NCBI GenBank assembly: GCA_964522605.1 | Contig: CAZFWV010000110.1 | Location: 1-18,832 of the forward strand | Direction: 5' to 3' | Source of the DNA: CAVZLD01 sp964522605 | Lineage (GTDB): Bacteria; Planctomycetota; Planctomycetia; Pirellulales; Pirellulaceae | Length of the DNA: 18,832 bases | Shown here: one piece after another, positions 7,070 through 14,501 of the stretch | Position numbering within the stretch: position 1 is the first letter of the stretch | Layout of the letters: every line of letters starts with the position of its first letter | The notes under the pieces: generated by a model | The model's database searches: none | What the model was told of the DNA's origin: nothing | What the model saw: only the letters and a program-made list of their open reading frames with translations | Translations under genes and position numbers: made by a program

Positions 7070-8860
7070 ATGGATGCCGTTTTTGCACTGAGTATTGTCG
7101 TCTTCTTGCCGACCCTGGTAGCCTTGTTGCTGGCCCTTTTTCCTCGTGGCAGCGATGAGTTGATCCGGATTGTGACACTCGTCACCACGGCGATCACGTT
7201 GGTCCTCTGCCTGTGGTTGATGGTCGCGCCGTTCGACGTGACCCAGGCGGAGATGCAGCAGACATTCAACTACAGCTGGATCCCCTCCTTTGACATCGAT
7301 TATTTCATGGGGACCGATGGAATCAGTCTGCCGTTGGTCGCGCTCACCGCGTTCGTTTGTCTGTTGGCGATGGCCGCCAGCTGGACGATCACCAAGCACG
7401 TGAAGGCCTACTGCATCCTCTTCCTGATTCTCGAAACGGGAATGTTGGGAGTCTTCTTGGCGCTCGACTTCTTCCTGTTCTACGTCTTCTGGGAAGTGAT
7501 GCTGCTGCCGATGTACTTCTTGATCGGTGTGTGGGGCGGACCCCGCAAAGAATATGCCGCGATCAAGTTCTTCCTCTATACGCTGGTCGGCAGCGTGCTG
7601 ATGCTGGTCGCCATCTTGATGCTGTACTTCAACAGTGACTTGACCGAACTGGCCCGGCAAGGCGTTTCTCTCGAGTCGCTGCATGTACGACCCGCCGTGA
7701 TGGAGAAGGTCAACACGGCGTTGGCTTCTGGAGTCAATGAAACGCCGAAGATCCATACGTTTAACCTTCTGGCCTTGGCGGCCATGGGCCAGCAGACGGA
7801 TTTGTTCTCGCGCGGTGACATCTGGCTGGAAGGATGGACCGTCCAGCATTGGGCGTTTCTGCTGCTACTGATTGGGTTTGTGATTAAAGTCCCGTCGGTG
7901 CCGGTGCACACCTGGTTGCCCGACGCGCACGTGGAGGCACCAACCCCGATCTCGATGATCCTGGCGGGAGTCCTGCTGAAGATGGGCGGTTACGGAATCA
8001 TCCGGATCTGCTATCCGATCTGTCCGCATGCGGGATTCGACTTCATGTGGTTCGTCTGCCTGCTCGGTGTAGTCAGCATGGTCTATGGAGCATTTGCCGC
8101 GTTGGCGCAGAAGGATTTCAAGCGTCTGGTGGCCTATAGTTCCGTCAGCCACATGGGCTACGTCGTACTCGGTCTCGGAGTCTGGTCGGCCACGGCCGCC
8201 ACAGGCTTCGACTCCCAGTCCTGGAACATGGGCATCAAGGGAGCGATGTTCCAGATGATCGGGCACGGAATCAGCTCGGCCGGCATGTTCTTTCTGGTCG
8301 GCGTGGTTTACGATCGCGTTCATCATCGGCAGTTGGATCGTTTTGGTGGACTCTACCATCGCATGCCGGTCTATACCGGTCTGTCGATCATCATTTTCTT
8401 TGCCGCGCTGGGACTGCCCGGACTGTGCGGTTTCATCGGCGAAGTCTTTGTCGTGCTTTCCGTCTGGAATTTCAGCCATGTTCTGGCCGTCGTCTCCGCA
8501 AGCGTCGTGATTCTGACGGCCGGGTACATCCTGTGGGCGATCCAGCGCGTGTATCTGGGTCCGGAATACAAGGGTCCGCACGGCGAAGCCTTGACGCCGA
8601 TGACGGTGCGGGAGATTGTCGTCGCCGTGACGCTCGCGATCTTTGCGGTCTGGTTCGGTGTCTACCCGAAATCCGTGCTGCGTTACATGGACGCCACGAT
8701 TGATCAGCAGGTGGCGACGCTGACGGAATGGACTCGGGATGTCAAGGAACCCCAGATCCAGCAGAGTCTTGCCGCGAGCGAATTGCTGATCGATGGCCTC
8801 TCCACCGCCGACGCCGCCGCGATTCCGGCGATGAAGGCGATACAGAATCCAACCCCCTAG
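7070..8860 (+). CDS. nuoM: NADH-quinone oxidoreductase subunit M
   Basis: This is the middle antiporter-like subunit (MrpD-like) of the complex I membrane arm. Diagnostic segments are MGTDGISLPLVALTAFV, FYVFWEVMLLPMYFLIGVWGG (conserved membrane Glu), VPSVPVHTWLPDAHVEAPTP with ISMILAGVLLKMGGYGI, KDFKRLVAYSSVSHMGYVVLG and IGHGISSAGMFFLVGVVYDR. The 596-residue protein exceeds E. coli NuoM (509). Part of the difference is an inserted loop of roughly 50 residues before the helix leading to HTWLPDAH, and part is a hydrophilic C-terminal extension. ATG 7070 is chosen because it gives the usual hydrophobic N-terminus; an in-frame TTG at 7061 would add three residues. The Shine-Dalgarno is weak (GCGG/GAG at 7055-7065). 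nuoN follows after 15 bp. Confidence 0.97.
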   Translation: MDAVFALSIVVFLPTLVALLLALFPRGSDELIRIVTLVTTAITLVLCLWLMVAPFDVTQAEMQQTFNYSWIPSFDIDYFMGTDGISLPLVALTAFVCLLAMAASWTITKHVKAYCILFLILETGMLGVFLALDFFLFYVFWEVMLLPMYFLIGVWGGPRKEYAAIKFFLYTLVGSVLMLVAILMLYFNSDLTELARQGVSLESLHVRPAVMEKVNTALASGVNETPKIHTFNLLALAAMGQQTDLFSRGDIWLEGWTVQHWAFLLLLIGFVIKVPSVPVHTWLPDAHVEAPTPISMILAGVLLKMGGYGIIRICYPICPHAGFDFMWFVCLLGVVSMVYGAFAALAQKDFKRLVAYSSVSHMGYVVLGLGVWSATAATGFDSQSWNMGIKGAMFQMIGHGISSAGMFFLVGVVYDRVHHRQLDRFGGLYHRMPVYTGLSIIIFFAALGLPGLCGFIGEVFVVLSVWNFSHVLAVVSASVVILTAGYILWAIQRVYLGPEYKGPHGEALTPMTVREIVVAVTLAIFAVWFGVYPKSVLRYMDATIDQQVATLTEWTRDVKEPQIQQSLAASELLIDGLSTADAAAIPAMKAIQNPTP

Positions 8861-8875
8861 TAAGAAGCAGCGACC

Positions 8876-10591
8876 GTGCAGTTACACGAAATCGGCACCC
8901 AGTTCATTCAGGACACGCTTGCATCGCTCTGGCCGGCGTTTGCGCCCGAGCTGATTCTGTGCGTGACGATCATGGCGATGCTGATCGTGCGCCTGTTGCC
9001 TGGCGGACAGCGCCTCCCGGGTTTCCTCTTGCCCTTGCTTGGGGCGCTCCTGGCGCTCTATCACGCAGCACCTTGGACGAATCTCGGTGCCATCGAGCGT
9101 CAAGAGTTGTTCACCGGGATGCTGGTCTATGATCCTTTCACGGTGTTCTTGCGCAGTTTCTTGCTGGTCTTCGTGATTCTCTTTGCAGTCTTCACGCGAC
9201 TGACCCAAATGCCGGAACGCGAGGATGCCGTTGAGTTCTACTGCCTGGTTCTGGGCGCGACGTTGGGCATGTGCCTGATGGCGTCCGCGAATCACCTGCT
9301 GATGGTGTTCCTTGCCGTCGAAATGGCCAGCGTTCCTTCCTACGCCTTGGCTGGGCAGCTGAAATACCGCCGTCGCAGCAGCGAAGCCGCCCTGAAATAC
9401 GCCGTCTATGGAGCGGGAACCGCGGGAGTAATGCTGTACGGGATCAGCCTGGTCGCCGGCATCTTGAACACGGCACATCTACCCACCATTGCCCATCAGC
9501 TGCTGTTGACGTTGCCCGAGTTACCCGCGGAACAGAAGGTCGTTCTGGCGCTGGGCGGCGTGATGATCATGGTTGGGCTCGCTTTCAAGCTTTCCGCCGT
9601 CCCTTTCCATTTCTGGTGCCCGGATGTGTTCGAAGGTGCAACGGCGGAAGTCGACGCGTTCTTGTCCGTTGCCTCGAAGGCGGCCGCGTTGGCGCTGCTG
9701 GTTCGCGTGGCGATTGGATTCTGTGTGCCGCTGCCCGATGCCCCGGGAAGTGGGAGTCCGAATTCGGGACAAGTCGCCCTGTCCACGGCCGGTTTATCCG
9801 ACCAGACGCTGCTGACCTCCGAGGCCACCGCGCCGCAGACCGAAGAACAGGCGGCGGCCAGCCAGTCCGATCCGTTGTTGCCAGTGCGGAACTATTTCTG
9901 CATGCTGATCGGCGTCATGGCCCTCGTGACCTGCACCTTTGGGAACTTGGCCGCCTTTGGTCAGACGAACATCAAGCGGCTGATGGCCTACTCGACCATT
10001 GCCCATGCCGGCTACATGATGCTTGCCTTGCCCGCCGCGATCGCCGTGGCGCACCAAAACCCCGCCGCGGCTCGGTCAGCCGTGGGTGCACTAACTCTCT
10101 ACATCGCGATCTACCTGCTGATGAATCTGGGAGCCTTTGCGATCATCGCTTTCTATCGCAACTCACTGGGCAGTGAAGAAATCAAGGACTATTCGGGACT
10201 CATCCGCCAGTCTCCCGTGGTCGTCGTCATGTTCACCATCATTCTGTTCAGTCTGATCGGATTGCCGCCGTTGGCGGGTTTTCTAGGCAAGTTTGCCATT
10301 TTCGCCGCCTTGGCCCAATCGTGGCAGAACACGGGAAACGGGTTTCTGCTCGTGCTGCTGATCGCCGGTGGGTTGAACACGGCCATCAGCCTGTTTTATT
10401 ACCTGCGCGTCGTGAAGGTGATGACAATCGATCCGGAACTGGATTCCGCGGTTCCCGCGGCTTCGGGAGCCCCCATTTCCCTGCTCGCCGGAACCTTCCT
10501 CGCATTACTGACAATCCCAATTCTGACGTTGCTGCTGTATACGAACGGCCTGAACGAATGGTCCCTGGCAGCCGCGGCACAACTCTTCTGA
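8876..10591 (+). CDS. nuoN: NADH-quinone oxidoreductase subunit N
   Basis: This is the third antiporter-like subunit of complex I, closest to NuoK. Family motifs are FLAVEMASVPSYALAGQLKY, SSEAALKYAVYGAGTAGVML, GLAFKLSAVPFHFWCPDVFE followed by GATAEVDAFLSVASKAAALA, and NIKRLMAYSTIAHAGYMMLALP. Late segments include LFSLIGLPPLAGFLGKFAIF. The start is GTG 8876; upstream bases include AAGAAGCAG, a poor ribosome site. The protein has 571 residues against 485 in E. coli. About 50 extra residues, rich in Ser, Thr, Gln and Ala, lie between two membrane helices (about residues 285-335). It ends the nuo operon; the next gene starts 15 bp later on the same strand with no terminator between. Confidence 0.97.
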   Translation: MQLHEIGTQFIQDTLASLWPAFAPELILCVTIMAMLIVRLLPGGQRLPGFLLPLLGALLALYHAAPWTNLGAIERQELFTGMLVYDPFTVFLRSFLLVFVILFAVFTRLTQMPEREDAVEFYCLVLGATLGMCLMASANHLLMVFLAVEMASVPSYALAGQLKYRRRSSEAALKYAVYGAGTAGVMLYGISLVAGILNTAHLPTIAHQLLLTLPELPAEQKVVLALGGVMIMVGLAFKLSAVPFHFWCPDVFEGATAEVDAFLSVASKAAALALLVRVAIGFCVPLPDAPGSGSPNSGQVALSTAGLSDQTLLTSEATAPQTEEQAAASQSDPLLPVRNYFCMLIGVMALVTCTFGNLAAFGQTNIKRLMAYSTIAHAGYMMLALPAAIAVAHQNPAAARSAVGALTLYIAIYLLMNLGAFAIIAFYRNSLGSEEIKDYSGLIRQSPVVVVMFTIILFSLIGLPPLAGFLGKFAIFAALAQSWQNTGNGFLLVLLIAGGLNTAISLFYYLRVVKVMTIDPELDSAVPAASGAPISLLAGTFLALLTIPILTLLLYTNGLNEWSLAAAAQLF

Positions 10592-10606
10592 AGAACTGAC
10601 GGCGAT

Positions 10607-11050
10607 ATGGCCCGGCAAGACACGATTGACGTCCTGAATCGGCTGCTGGCGGTTCATAGTCGTTCCCTGCCCCAATACCTTTGCAGCGCTCGACCATGGA
10701 CAACCACCAGCGACTCGAAAGCGGAGCAGGCGTTGCGACTCATTGCAGAAGATCATCGCCTGATGGTCGAGCGGATCGCGTCGGCGATTCTATCCGCCAG
10801 TGGCCGACCGGAACTGGGCGAGTATCCGATGAGCTTCACGGGAATGCATGACTTGTCGATTCAATACTTGATCCGCGAGATCATTGATCGACAGCGACAG
10901 GATCTCGAAGTGATTCGCGACTGCGTTGCGAAGCTGCAGCACGAACCCTCTGCCCGTTCCTTGGCCGAAGAAGCTTTGGGGGCTGCGGAGGGGCATTTGC
11001 AGAACCTGGAAGAACTGAGCGAACCGGATCTGTCCGTCGCGTCTCCCTGA
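10607..11050 (+). CDS. Small helical protein, possibly ferritin-like
   Basis: I do not recognise this 147-residue protein with certainty. It appears all-helical and cytoplasmic, without a signal peptide or membrane segment, and can be read as four amphipathic helices: LNRLLAVHSRSLPQYL, ALRLIAEDHRLMVERIASAI, IQYLIREIIDRQRQDLEVIR and RSLAEEALGAAEGHLQNLEE. The pattern resembles the ferritin/bacterioferritin-like fold. However, the usual paired Glu and ExxH iron ligands are not convincingly complete (EDH in helix 2, EGH in helix 4), so iron binding is unproven. ATG 10607 lies 15 bp after nuoN and the gene ends 16 bp before tatD, which suggests co-transcription with both. Codon use resembles its neighbours, and the tight packing supports a real gene. 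Confidence 0.8.
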   Translation: MARQDTIDVLNRLLAVHSRSLPQYLCSARPWTTTSDSKAEQALRLIAEDHRLMVERIASAILSASGRPELGEYPMSFTGMHDLSIQYLIREIIDRQRQDLEVIRDCVAKLQHEPSARSLAEEALGAAEGHLQNLEELSEPDLSVASP

Positions 11051-11066
11051 ACTGATTGCGTGTGTT

Positions 11067-11855
11067 ATGGAACTGATCGACACACACGCGCATCTGGATG
11101 ATGAACAGTTCGACGCTCAACTCGATGCCGTCATCCAGCGTGCGCGCCAAGCGGACGTTGCCTCCGTCATCGCAATCGGCACAACCGCCCGTTCGAGTCG
11201 CACGTGCGTCGAACTAGCCGGTCGTTATCTCGAGGTTCATGCCGCCGTGGGCATTCAGCCGAACTATGCGGGCGAGGCGAGCGAGGAAGACTGGTCACAG
11301 ATCGTCGAATTGGCCAATCAGACGAAGGTCGTGGCGCTGGGCGAAACGGGTCTGGATCGGTTCTGGGACTACACACCGTTCGAACAGCAGCAGGACTACT
11401 TTGATCGTCATCTGCACTTGGCCCACCAAACCGGACTGCCCGTCGTCATCCACATGCGAGACTGCCTGAAAGACATCCTGCAGATGCTGCGCGAGGCGCG
11501 ACGTCGAGGCCCTTTGCGCGGTGTCATGCACTCCTACACGGGCGATATCGCGGGCGCTGAGGAGTGTCTTGAGCTGGGTCTGCACATCAGTTTTGCAGGG
11601 ATGGTGACTTACAAGAAATCAGTTGACCTGCGCTCGGTCGCCGCGACGATTCCCGCCGATCGACTGTTGATCGAGACGGACGCTCCCTACTTGTCCCCCG
11701 AGCCGCAGCGCGCCACGCGTCCGAATGAACCGGCGTTGATCGTGCATACCGCCCGATGCCTGGCCGAGGTGCGAAACGTGACGTTGGAAGAACTTGCTGC
11801 GCAAACCGCACGCAATGCAAGGCAGTTGTTCGGCCTTACTCCCGGCAACCCATGA
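11067..11855 (+). CDS. tatD: TatD-family metal-dependent hydrolase (deoxyribonuclease-like)
   Basis: This is a TIM-barrel metallohydrolase of the TatD family; characterised members are metal-dependent DNases acting on single strands or 3' ends, probably in DNA quality control. The six metal ligands can be assigned: H7 and H9 in DTHAHLD, E93 in GETGLDRFW, H129 in VVIHMRD, H155 in MHSYTG and D205 in IETDAPYLSP. The 262-residue length is normal. The usual GxHP(H/Y) loop reads VGIQPNYAG here, so the loop His is replaced while the metal ligands are kept. ATG 11067 places DTHAHLD at the expected N-terminus; no Shine-Dalgarno is obvious. The stop overlaps the next start as ATGA. The symbol is by family; TatD paralogues (YcfH, YjjV type) cannot be separated from sequence alone. 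Confidence 0.93.
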   Translation: MELIDTHAHLDDEQFDAQLDAVIQRARQADVASVIAIGTTARSSRTCVELAGRYLEVHAAVGIQPNYAGEASEEDWSQIVELANQTKVVALGETGLDRFWDYTPFEQQQDYFDRHLHLAHQTGLPVVIHMRDCLKDILQMLREARRRGPLRGVMHSYTGDIAGAEECLELGLHISFAGMVTYKKSVDLRSVAATIPADRLLIETDAPYLSPEPQRATRPNEPALIVHTARCLAEVRNVTLEELAAQTARNARQLFGLTPGNP

Positions 11856-13170
11856 CGTGGTCCCTGATCGATCTGTGTGAAGCGGGTAGAGTACCGGATT
11901 TCCTGCTCCGCTGGGGAATTCGTCAACAACTCCGCGCGCGACTTCGCCAAGAGCGGCAGCGTCAGGCACGCGTCCCGGAACTGGAGAGCTCGACATCGCG
12001 CATTTCGATTGGACGTAGCCAAATTCGTGAGAATCTGGGACCTACAACATCGGTTTCCTCCGCCGAAACATCCCCGAATTCTCACGAATTCGGCTACGCG
12101 CAACTTCAAGCCGCGCAGACGGAACTCGCGCACCGCCTGTCCGAGGGTCCGATGGTGGCGTATGCCGGCGAGGCGAATCGGCAACNNNNNNNNNNNNNNN
12201 NNNNNNNNNNNNNNNNNNNNNNNNNNNNNNNNNNNNNNNNNNNNNNNNNNNNNNNNNNNNNNNNNNNNNNNNNNNNNNNNNNNNNCACCGCCTGTCCGAG
12301 GGTCCGATGGTGGCGTATGCCGGCGAGGCGAATCGGCAACACTACGAGGTACCAACCGAGTTCTTCTTCCGTGTGCTCGGGAAACACTTGAAGTACAGCA
12401 GCGGCTATTGGCCCACTCCGCAGACCACATTGGACGAGGCTGAGGCGGCGATGCTGGACTTGACCGTCAAGCGCGCGGAAATCCAGGACGGACAGCAGAT
12501 CTTGGAACTCGGCTGCGGTTGGGGCTCGCTTACGCTTTGGATGGCGGACCGATTCCCCAAGAGCCAGATCACTGCCGTCTCCAACTCCCGGACCCAACGG
12601 CAGTTCATTGAATCCGAGGCGGCACGACGCGGATATCATCACGTTCGCGTTATCACCGCAAACATTGCCGACTTCGAACCGTCCAGCCGATACGACCGCG
12701 TTGTCTCCGTGGAAATGTTCGAGCACATCCGCAATCACCGACTGCTGCTGCACCGCATTCGCCAATGGCTTCAGCCTGACGGAAAGCTATTTGTTCATAT
12801 CTTCTGCCACCGAGATTTGACTTACTTGTTTGAATCCGAGGGCGAGGAAAGTTGGATGGGGCGGCATTTTTTCTCCGGCGGCATGATGCCGGCAGCCGAC
12901 TGGTTGTCCCGATTTTCGCAGGACCTGCAAATCCAGCAACAGTGGAGTGTCGATGGAAAGCACTACGCGCACAGTTGTGAGGCTTGGCTTCAACGGCTGG
13001 ATCAGCAGCGCGAGGAAATTGAGCGACTCTTTCGACGAGACCTCGACGCGGCGACGGCGCGCCGACAGATTCAACGCTGGCGGATGTTCTTTCTGGCCTG
13101 CGCGGAACTGTTCGCATTCCGCAAAGGACAAGAATGGTTCGTCGCCCACTACCTGTTCGGACGTCAGTGA
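11852..13170 (+). CDS. SAM-dependent methyltransferase, coclaurine N-methyltransferase/CFA-like, interrupted by an assembly gap
   Basis: This is a class I SAM methyltransferase of the cyclopropane-synthase superfamily. The part right of the gap resembles plant coclaurine N-methyltransferase: TTLDEAEAAMLDL, AEIQDGQQILELGCGWGSLT (SAM site), ITAVSNSRTQRQFIE, YDRVVSVEMFEHIRNHRLLL and EWFVAHYLF. Before it come an N-terminal helix (LIDLCEAGRVPDFLLRWGIR) and HYEVPTEFF. The natural substrate is unknown; an amine or a lipid is possible. The start ATG 11852 overlaps the tatD stop. As deposited the frame is broken: 100 Ns plus a duplicated 55-bp contig end add 155 nt. Collapsing the overlap joins 11852-12185 to 12341-13170 in frame, 387 residues. 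Residues about 55-83 are encoded by a palindromic element (12015-12097) and look like an in-frame insertion. The 3' end overlaps the convergent CFA-like gene by 7 bp. Confidence 0.9.
12015..12097. repeat. Palindromic (inverted-repeat) element inside the methyltransferase gene
   Basis: The left arm GTAGCCAAATTCGTGAGAAT (12015-12034) is complementary to the right arm ATTCTCACGAATTCGGCTAC (12078-12097) at 19 of 20 positions, with a 43-bp spacer. Complementarity continues weakly on both sides (GGG/CCCC inside, parts of TTGG outside). The arms contain GAATTC-type sub-palindromes. The element is read through in frame as an Ile/Arg/Ser/Asn-rich stretch unlike the rest of the protein. It looks like a small non-autonomous repeat (REP, MITE or palindromic element) that entered a linker of the gene. 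No second copy was seen in this window. Confidence 0.75.
12131..12185 (+). repeat. 55-bp contig-end duplicate, left of the gap
   Basis: These 55 bases, which end exactly at the N run, are identical to 12286-12340, which begin exactly after it. Such a pair is best explained as the two ends of one overlapping sequence that was not merged by the assembler, not as a biological repeat. Confidence 0.95.
12186..12285. other. Assembly gap of exactly 100 N
   Basis: This is a run of exactly 100 N, the customary placeholder for a gap of unknown size in scaffolds. It is flanked by identical 55-bp sequences, so the true gap is probably zero with a 55-bp overlap. The gap carries no sequence information. 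Confidence 0.99.
12286..12340 (+). repeat. 55-bp contig-end duplicate, right of the gap
   Basis: Identical to 12131-12185. Removing one copy together with the Ns joins CAAC to ACTACGAG and gives the expected Asn-Arg-Gln-His-Tyr-Glu-Val-Pro stretch of the methyltransferase. Confidence 0.95.
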
Positions 13171-14501
13171 GCCGATAGCGGTAATCGCGCCTGCGGTTTG
13201 ACCCAATGCAGCTGTGCAACATTGGTCCAACGTTCAAGAAAACCGGCTTCACAGTACGCCAGATAATAATCCCACGTGCGGATGAAGCGATCATCCAGTC
13301 CCATGTCACGAATGTCGGCCAGGCGACTTCGAAACCGACCGCGCCACCGCCTGAGCGTCTCCGCATAGTGCACGGTCAGATCGTCGAGTTGCACTAATTG
13401 CAGATCGGTAACGAGCTTCACTGCACGCGCGATCGCGGACAGACAGGGCAAACAACCGCCCGGAAAGATATAGCGCTGGATGAAATCGACCGAGCGCCGA
13501 TAGGCATCGTAGCGCTGATCGGGTATCAGAATTGCCTGAAGCAACATCTCGCCATCGGGTTTCAGAAGGCGGGAACAAACCTCAAAATAAGTCGGCAAAA
13601 ACTCATGGCCGACGGCTTCAATCATTTCCACGGAAACCAGACGGTCAAACTGGCCTTGCAGCAGTCGATAATCACGATTCAGCACGGTCACGCGTGACTC
13701 CAGCCCCATTTCCCGAATCGCCTGTTTCGCATATTCCTCCTGCTGACGAGAAATCGTCGTTGTCGTCACACGACATCCATACCGCTGAGCCGCGTAGATG
13801 GCGAAGCCGCCCCAGCCGGTTCCGATTTCAACCAGATGATGCTCCGGCCCAAGTCGCAGCCGACGACAAATCCGTTCGAATTTCGCCAGCGAGGCTTCCC
13901 GCAACGTCGCATCCGGCTTGAGAAACACTCCGCAGGAATAGGTCATCGTTTCGTCGAGAAACGTGCGAAAGAAATCGTTGCCAAGATCGTAGTGGGCTTC
14001 GATATTCCTTCGGCTTCCCGGCAGAGTATTCCGCGTCAAGTACTGACACAACCGCTTCCAGGGAGCACTCCACCAGTGCGAGGCTCCCTCCAGGTCCTCC
14101 ATCGCGTCCGCGTTGCGCAGGAACAACCGAAACAGGGAAACCAGATCGTCGGTCACCCAATCCCCGCGAAGATATGCCTCATCAACGCCCATCGACCCTT
14201 TCCAGGCCAAATCGCGATAGAGGCGGGCGTCGCACACGCGGACACGACTTGCAGGCAGATCGTCAACCGGCACTCCGAAATCATGGCATCCGTCTTGATC
14301 CTCAACCTGCAGCTGACCGTCATGCAGCCGATGCAATCGCCGGTAGACGCGTTGCGCAAGCCATCGTTCCCAGCGAGTCGCCGAAGACACCGTCGCTCGT
14401 TCATTCAGGGCCGCATCGACCGGGGACGGCTCGGAGTCTCCTCGCTGGACGGCGCAACCTGCGTCCGAGGATGAGGATAAAAAGGGCACTTGCGTATCCA
14501 T
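13164..14501 (-). CDS. Cyclopropane-fatty-acyl-phospholipid synthase-like methyltransferase
   Basis: This COG2230-family SAM methyltransferase probably acts on unsaturated acyl chains of membrane phospholipids. The core contains IEAHYDLGNDFF, TMTYSCGVF (conserved Cys, about residue 190), HHLVEIGTGWGGFAIYAA (SAM site, about 222-238), LVSVEMIEAVG and RRSVDFIQRYIFPGG. Where E. coli Cfa has its bicarbonate-site His (HTI), this protein reads QAI, as I recall for UfaA1-like relatives, so product chemistry may be methylation or methylenation and not necessarily cyclopropanation. ATG 14501 gives 445 residues with a poorly conserved N-terminus and a 97-bp overlap with the DUF1365 gene. An alternative GTG at 14390 gives 408 residues, begins just after the DUF1365 stop and fits the family start equally well. 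It is the last gene of the minus-strand operon; its stop overlaps the convergent methyltransferase gene. Confidence 0.92.
   Translation of the reverse strand: MDTQVPFLSSSSDAGCAVQRGDSEPSPVDAALNERATVSSATRWERWLAQRVYRRLHRLHDGQLQVEDQDGCHDFGVPVDDLPASRVRVCDARLYRDLAWKGSMGVDEAYLRGDWVTDDLVSLFRLFLRNADAMEDLEGASHWWSAPWKRLCQYLTRNTLPGSRRNIEAHYDLGNDFFRTFLDETMTYSCGVFLKPDATLREASLAKFERICRRLRLGPEHHLVEIGTGWGGFAIYAAQRYGCRVTTTTISRQQEEYAKQAIREMGLESRVTVLNRDYRLLQGQFDRLVSVEMIEAVGHEFLPTYFEVCSRLLKPDGEMLLQAILIPDQRYDAYRRSVDFIQRYIFPGGCLPCLSAIARAVKLVTDLQLVQLDDLTVHYAETLRRWRGRFRSRLADIRDMGLDDRFIRTWDYYLAYCEAGFLERWTNVAQLHWVKPQARLPLSAH

Noticed and set aside
4867..7849. Three long minus-strand frames (4867-5919, 5977-7269, 6932-7849) opposite nuoL and nuoM
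   Set aside because: They mirror conserved NuoL/NuoM coding sequence, are rich in His, Gln and Arg, and show no domain. The codon periodicity of the plus-strand genes explains their openness.
12131..12340. Biological direct repeat or target-site duplication around an insertion in the gap
   Set aside because: The identity is exact over 55 bp, ends precisely at the N run on both sides, and collapsing it restores the reading frame. An assembly overlap explains all of this.
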